DNA of 64,000 nt. Origin: Piromyces finnis (Eukaryota > Neocallimastigomycota > Neocallimastigomycetes > Neocallimastigales > Neocallimastigaceae). Position numbers and translations under genes: made by a program. Positions 47,754-64,000 of this stretch are shown in pieces. Within the stretch, counting starts at the first letter, position 1. Every line of letters begins with the position of its first letter. The notes beneath the pieces were generated by a model. The model was not told where the DNA came from and searched no databases. It saw only the letters and a list, made by a program, of their open reading frames with translations. The stretch is taken from positions 62,001 to 126,000 of the forward strand of contig MCFH01000035.1 of the NCBI GenBank assembly GCA_002104945.1, given 5' to 3'.

Positions 47754-48845
47754 TTACTTCTTTCCATTAACCTTAATCCATTGAGCACGTGCACCTAAAA
47801 TAGAACTAGTAATACCGAATAAACCAAGGTAAAGTGGATCAATTTTGTAGAAACCTAAGGATGATATTGGGTGAACGAAATCACAGAAGTGTTGAGTTAA
47901 AGTTAAGTAGTGGTTTCTCTTTTTAACAAGAAGATTCTTAAGATCATCAGCATTTCTCTTTTGGATTTCTGGATCCTTTTCATCAGATGGAGTAACATTA
48001 GTAATAGAAGCAATCTTTTCAGTAGTCTTCTTTAATTTGAAAGATTCGTTAATGATACCACAAATGATACCAATAAACCAGAATCTTTGAGCATTCTTAG
48101 TAATTTGCTTAATATTTTCTTGCTTTTTAACACCAGATTTGTGGAACCAAACCATCATATCGAAAGTGAGGTAAATAGTATAGGCAAGGTTACGACCAAG
48201 GAGACAATATTTTGATAAATCGTCCTTTGCAGTTAAAGTCTTGTAAAAAGTGTTAGCGTGTTCTAATGGCTTACCAATACGAACAACTATAGTTTAAAAA
48301 TATGACATTAATACATATTCATATAATAATTTCTTCATTATTAACTACTTTATATATACTTACATTTACGAGATAATTGAATGTTCTTAATTACATTTCT
48401 AATCCAAGCAATGGTTTCTTCCTTACCATTGTATTTGATATTGTAGGCAAGAAGGAACTTGAATGTATGTTGTAAAGTTCTATATTTTTTATTTAATATT
48501 AAAATATATTATTATTATTTTATTTTTAAATAATACTATAATATTTTTAATAAAATTATCATTACCTATTAACCTTGTCACGACCAGTAGTGGTATTGAT
48601 GTACTTGAAGAACTATTTTAAAACATTTAAAATTAAGATATTATATATTATTAATAAAAGAAATAATAAAATTCATTTTTAAAAAAAATATTTTAAAGAT
48701 CTTTATAAGAAACTTCTTTATATATCAATTTGGTAAATAATTATCATATAAAATATTTCTATTTCATCTAAATTTTAGTCTTCTTTTTTTCAATATACAT
48801 ATTTTATAAACTTACTTGATTAACTAAAATTTGAGCGTTAGACAT
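47754..48845 (-). CDS. PEX11: Peroxisomal membrane protein PEX11
   Basis: Four exons (48845-48816, 48612-48566, 48479-48364, 48286-47754) join in frame to 241 residues, the normal length. PEX11 elongates and divides peroxisomes. The N-terminus (FFKYINTTTGRDKVNRTLQHTFKFLLAY) is the amphipathic helix region with the family's T-x-G-R-D-K motif. It is followed by SRKFVRIGKPLEHANTFYKTL and YCLLGRNLAYTIYLTFD, then a Lys-rich loop and two C-terminal membrane-associated segments (FWFIGIICGIINESF and GLFGITSSILGARAQW). This is a clear full-length gene with no defect. It is noteworthy because anaerobic gut fungi are not generally credited with well-studied peroxisomes. Confidence 0.92.
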
Positions 48846-55621
<6,776 letters not shown>

Positions 55622-56531
55622 TTTTATTAGTAACTATTATTGTTGTTATTATTATTATGATTACTAAAAAAAAAAAAAAAAAAAAAAAGATATAAACATT
55701 CTTTTATATAAAGGAAAATATTATATATATATATATATATTTTTTTTTTTTTAATAATCTCGATAAAATTATCTTTTATTTCAAAATAATATATAAAAAT
55801 TGCACAATAATTAAAAAATAATTAATTTATGAGAAAATATAATAATAATGAAAGAATATTATTTTTTTTAATTTATAAATTAGTGTTAAAAAAATAAAAT
55901 ATATATGACACTTGTTTATAAAGATATAAATATATAATTATTATAATAAAACCTCAATTTTATGAAATTGTAATTATTTTGTCTATTATTTAGAGGATGA
56001 GATTAATATAAAGATATTTTTTTTTTATTGAAGTATTTTTTAATTTTTAAAATTTCATTATAAACTATAAAATAATGAAAATTATATAATCTAATCTTTT
56101 GGTATTATTGGAAAATTTTTAACTTTTTAAAATTTTATTTTTTAATTAATTAATATATTGTTTCAACATATTATTATTTATAATTTTAAAATTATATATC
56201 TTAATATTTAATAAATTCAAATGAAATTGAATCATATATTATAATAAAGAAAACAATGCTATTAACCAATAGAACTGAAGCATTAAGTTCTTTTTTTTTT
56301 TTTTTTTTTATTAATATTTTATAAAGATATAATAAATAAAACTTGATATTTTTTAATATTTATCTTAAAATTAAAAGAAAGGGTTTAATAAAAGTCTTTT
56401 CTTTAATAATTATAAAAAAAAAAGGAATTTAATCTGGATATTAAACATATCATAATATACCATTTTAATAGTATAAGTCTATTATTTTAAATATTTAAAT
56501 TACTTATTTTACTATAATTAATATACCCAAA
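55622..56531. other. Divergent AT-rich promoter region
   Basis: Between REC8 and the NUG1-type gene, which diverge. Homopolymer A and T runs, an AT alternation near 55724-55740; nothing else is recognised. Confidence 0.5.
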
Positions 56532-59862
<3,331 letters not shown>

Positions 59863-60533
59863 AGTATTTGTATAAAAATGTGAAACTAAAATCCCGGAAT
59901 TTTTTTTTAAAAAGGACAAACTTATATAATTATATTATTGAATTAATATTTTATTTAAGAATATATATATATATATAAATGACCTAAATATATATATATT
60001 TATCTTTATAAAAATATATGTATAAATACAACAAATTTTCATTCTATCTAAAATAGAAAACATTTTTTTATCTGTTATACTATAGTTATAATAATTTAAT
60101 TTTCTGATTATTAAATAATCATTTTAAACATTTAATCTTTTTTCTTTTTAATAGTAAATTAGAGTATAAAATGAAATAAAAAATATATATATTTTTATAA
60201 GAATGAATAATATTATTAAATATTGTTTTTATTTTTTGTATTTTTATTTTTATTATCACTAAAATTATAAAAATTTACATTTTTATGTGGTGGTTGAAAT
60301 GAAATAATGGAAATTTTGATGTTCTATAAGACTGTCGAAAATGATTGAAAAACTTTATTTAATAATTCAATGATATATATTAAATATATTAAATATAAAA
60401 ATATATATTATATATTATATATGGTTTTGGTGTAACAATTTTAATAGTTAGACTATAATTTTATGAACTCCGATATTTGTATATTTATTGAAAAAAATAT
60501 ATTTTTTAAATGCTGACCAATGAATAATAATAC

Positions 60534-60658
<125 letters not shown>

Positions 60659-61123
60659 TGAGTTCGAAAAAAAAATAATATAAATTATATATGATTTATA
60701 ATTTTTTTATTTAAAAGTATGATAAAATCCAATTTTTTTTTTTTAGTTGCCTATTATAAAGTAGAATTATGAGGTAATAAAATATTTTTTGGTAAAGCAT
60801 ATAAATTTTAATAAATGAAAAATTTATTCGCAAATTTTAAAAAGTTAAAATTATGATATTAAAAAATAAAAGTAAACATTTTTCTATAATTTATTAATTA
60901 ATGCTCAAATTTAATTATAAAATATAATTTAAATTTTATTTTTTAAAAACTGTGAATATGAGCAGTAAATCTCATTATTTTTTTTTTTTTTAAAAATTAT
61001 ATTGACAAAATTTATGTATATATGTATATATATAAAGATAAAAAGAAAGATTAATATTTTTTAAATATTATATACCACGTATACCACATTCTTTTTTTTT
61101 TTTTTTATTAAATAATTAAATAA

Positions 61124-61338
61124 AAATCAACCATTAATTATAAATATAAAACCAATATAATATTAAATAAAGAATCAAGTTTGTTTAGAATTATACTTAT
61201 TAATAAGAAGAAATAACATAACTGTTATCAAAATCAACTATTAATTATAAATATAAAACCAATATAATATTAAATAAAGAATCAAGTTTGTTTAGAATTA
61301 TACTTATTAATAAGAAGAAATAACATAACTGTTATCAA
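61124..61338. repeat. Tandem duplication of 107 bp
   Basis: Copies 61124-61230 and 61231-61337 are identical apart from one C/T difference near the start (caacca versus caacta). They lie 170 bases upstream of the next ATG. Confidence 0.93.
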
Positions 61339-61509
61339 TATTAACATTATATTAATCAATAATAAAATAATACAGTTTTTATACAACGAAATTATATAAT
61401 TAGAACATAGATTTTATATATATATGTATTTATAAAACCAACCTCTTAGAGCATAAATTTTAAGCCTTACCTAAATACCCAATATATATATTATAAAAAA
61501 ATAAAAAAA

Positions 61510-64000
61510 ATGTCAAGGCATTATGATATGAGGTATGAAATAATTTAAAATTATATAAAAATTTTGATATAATTATATTTTATAATTTTACTTAAATAAA
61601 ATAAAAATAAAAATTAAAAGAGAGTTTTCTGTTACTGAGCAAGTAAATGATGATAAATCCGAATATTTTGATGAAATTAGAAGATCAAGATCATTAACTC
61701 GTAAACCAGTTGGAAATAGATCACAAAGTATAGATTATAATAATGTAATGAAAAAAGGAATAATAAAAATATAACATAAACATTTTTTTATGCAAAATTT
61801 ATAATAGAATTTATAAAATGTTAACTAATACAAAATATTTTAATATATATAATTCTGTAATCTTCTTTTTATTCATTATATATAAAATATTTTTGATTCA
61901 TCGATAAATATTAACACAAAAATAAATTAAATTATTTAGACAGGAAATACAAAAATAAAAATTAGATACAATGTTAAAGATATATCAAGAGATAGTGATT
62001 TATCATCCAGAGATCATCACCATCATCACCATCATCAAAAAGAATCCCTTTCACCGAAAACTTTTCTGTCAATAAAAAAGAAGCCTAGATCATTATCCGT
62101 TTCTGTGAGAAGAGAAGTAACTGATTTTAACAAACATGATGAACATCATTCTTCTAGTCGTCATAGAAAAGATAAAAGTAAAGATATAGATTCTAAACAT
62201 CATCATAGAAGTAGTCATAGTAGAGATACTAAAAGAAGTGATTTAAAAAAAGAAGCATCTATAGAAAGACATTATGACGAAGATAATTCAATTATTAATT
62301 ATGATGAAAAGAAAAAACATAGAAAGAGTAGTAGACATTATGATGAAGAATTAGATAATGATAAAGAAAACATCATACCAAACAAAAAAAAAGATAAAAA
62401 AAGTAAAAAGCTTTTGAGTAATGAGGATGATTCCATTTCACTAAGTAGTTTTAGTATTAATCGAAAACATCGTGAAAAACGTTTAAAAAATAAGGTTAGA
62501 AATAGAGAATCTTCGAATGACAATTTATCACATTTATCTAGAAAAGAAAGTAAGCAAAAAGTAGTTAGTGATAATAATGGACGAATTAGTTCTAATAATA
62601 TTGTTCCAACTTACCCACCACCAATGAGTCCATCTATTAAAACCTCCTCTTTAAAATATTCAAGATCAATGTCAATAGATAAGGGTAGTATGAAAAGTAT
62701 TTCATCAAGATCACCTGAAACAATTACTGGTAATCGATCCTTATCCAAAAGTCGTTCTGTTTCTATTTCTAATCAAGTTTCTATCTATTCAAGTGATGCA
62801 GAAAGTGTAAATCAATCTTCTATGGGTAAATCATATTCTAGTATACATGATCTTCCATTATATAAATCTAACAGTGAGAGCATACGGGAATTAAGAGAAA
62901 GTGTTTTACATAAATATGCAAGTTCTGAAATATTGACACCAATAACAAACACAAATGAAAAGAGTCTAAAAGATCATCATAACTCTATGAAACGCTCTGT
63001 ATCTAATGATACCTCAAAATTAAGACATTCACACAGTAAAACTATTGACAAAAATGATATTGAACATAAAAAAAAGAAAAAATCTCGTTCTCAATCGTTA
63101 TCAAAGGAAAGCAAATCTGAGAAAATTAAAAAGAAGAATAAAACTGACGATAAAACGGAAAAAGAAAAAGAAAAAAAAAGGGATAAAAAAAAAGACATAG
63201 AAGAAAAGAATGGTAAAGATGGTGGCGAAGATGGTGAAAAAAAAAGTAAGAGAAACAAAGAAAGACATCAACACAAACATCGATCAACTTCTAAAGATCA
63301 AGAATATCAAATGTCAAATGTTAAGGAAAAAGATGAAAAAAAGAAAATAAAAAAACATGCAAATATTCCTGCACCAATACCACCAGAAGAATCATTGAAA
63401 AAAAAACCTTTACCAAAACCTCCAAAAATAAAAGAAAACGAAGAGAATACTAATGAAAACGATTTAGCTATTAAACCAGTCAAACCAGTTATTGAAAACT
63501 CATTTAATAAAGAAAAAAGTAGTATACTTACTTTTTACCCAGAAGGTTATACCCCCTCTATCAATGATAGTGTTAAAACTAAAATTAATGAAGAGGATGA
63601 AGATAATTCAGAAAAGAAAAAAATTAAGAGATCAAAATCAAAATCTCATTCTCGTAGTCATAGCCATCATCATAGATCCAGATCAAAGTCGAAAAATAGA
63701 AATAATTCTGTAGACCATGAAGATAATATGACTAATGATGAAAACAAAAAACATAAAAGTATGAAATTAATAGATATTTGATGTCATACACCATAATATA
63801 CCATTTATATAATATTTGATTTTATTAACTTTTATTATTTATTAATTATTTATTTATAAATAAAAGGACATAAATCTAAAGTAATTTTAGATGAAAATAG
63901 TACAATAATAGAGAAGTTAGAGGAGTACCCTTATGATAAGAATATATTTGAAAATTTAAAGAAAAAACCGGAAGATTTTAAAAATAGTAATATTTGTATT
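61510..64000 (+). CDS. Long basic His/Ser/Lys-rich protein, unknown function, 3' end outside window
   Basis: Exons 61510-61532, 61621-61744, 61940-63758 and 63867 onward join in frame. The first ~70 residues include TKIKIRYNVKDIS, which might begin a small folded domain. Then comes a run of eight His (about residues 73-80), a Ser/Arg/Lys/His-rich region with R-S-x-S and SRSKS repeats, a Pro patch (PPPMSPS; PAPIPPEES; PLPKPPK) and a late SKSHSRSHSHHHRSRSKSK block. Low-complexity charged composition of this kind is seen in splicing-related SR-like proteins and in scaffolds with SH3-binding Pro motifs, but I see no RNA-recognition motif and name no function. The last exon in view (HKSKVILDENSTIIEKL) looks more ordered, so a domain may follow outside the window. 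Confidence 0.7.

Overview
The window looks like nuclear DNA of a very AT-rich, intron-bearing fungus, most likely an anaerobic gut fungus (Neocallimastigomycota, the Piromyces / Neocallimastix / Anaeromyces group). The grounds are long ATT/AAT arrays and A/T homopolymers between and inside genes, short AT-rich introns with GTAAGT/GTATG-type donors, Asn/Ser-rich coding tracts, a Cys-rich secreted or membrane protein and an expansin-like double-psi beta-barrel protein of the type these fungi carry, an LtrA-like membrane protein, and a glutathione peroxidase that reads like a bacterial one. The assignment is inference; a dictyostelid-like AT-rich genome is the main alternative.

Layout. 1-3204 (-): a Ras guanine-nucleotide exchange factor running off the left edge. 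4412-5875 (-): a protein with an organelle-type presequence and one membrane segment. 6616-7188 (-): glutathione peroxidase. 8122-8994 (-): the 3' remnant of a LINE-type retroelement. 10031-11427 (-): membrane-anchored expansin-like protein. 13235-14080 (+): frame-disrupted Cys-rich membrane protein. 14081-18031: a gene-poor block full of repeats, foldbacks and a tandem triplication. 18032-19936 (+): organellar-type inorganic pyrophosphatase. 20917-22721 (-): mitochondrial-type porin (VDAC). 24125-25165 (+): NFU1 iron-sulfur scaffold. 25999-about 28430 (-): LtrA-like membrane protein. 29394-36472 (-): an eight-exon gene for a 2113-residue protein with a minisatellite-coded repeat, an SQ cluster, OB-like folds and a Cys pair. 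37581-39000 (+): proteasome beta-4. 40008-42481 (+): aspartate aminotransferase. 43350-46262 (+): exocyst SEC6. 47754-48845 (-): PEX11. 51680-55621 (-): meiotic kleisin REC8. 56532-59862 (+): nucleolar GTPase NUG1/GNL3. 61510 to the right edge (+): a long basic His/Ser/Lys-rich protein.

How the genes relate. There is no operon-like logic, as expected for a eukaryote, but there are themes. Four genes (presequence protein, pyrophosphatase, porin, NFU1) point to a mitochondrion-derived organelle, which in gut fungi would be the hydrogenosome, and PEX11 points to peroxisomes. REC8 and the giant OB-fold/SQ-cluster protein point to meiosis and DNA double-strand-break handling. I read the giant protein as the best candidate for something undescribed: its architecture resembles the shieldin subunit SHLD2, with a repeated P-x-x-x-P peptide of the spacing seen in some REV7-binding motifs. 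That identity is a hypothesis. Exon joins were worked out by hand from GT/AG sites; for eleven complete gene models (SHLD2-like, pyrophosphatase, VDAC, NFU1, aminotransferase, SEC6, proteasome, PEX11, NUG1, DPBB protein and the single-exon GPx) the joined length is a whole number of codons.
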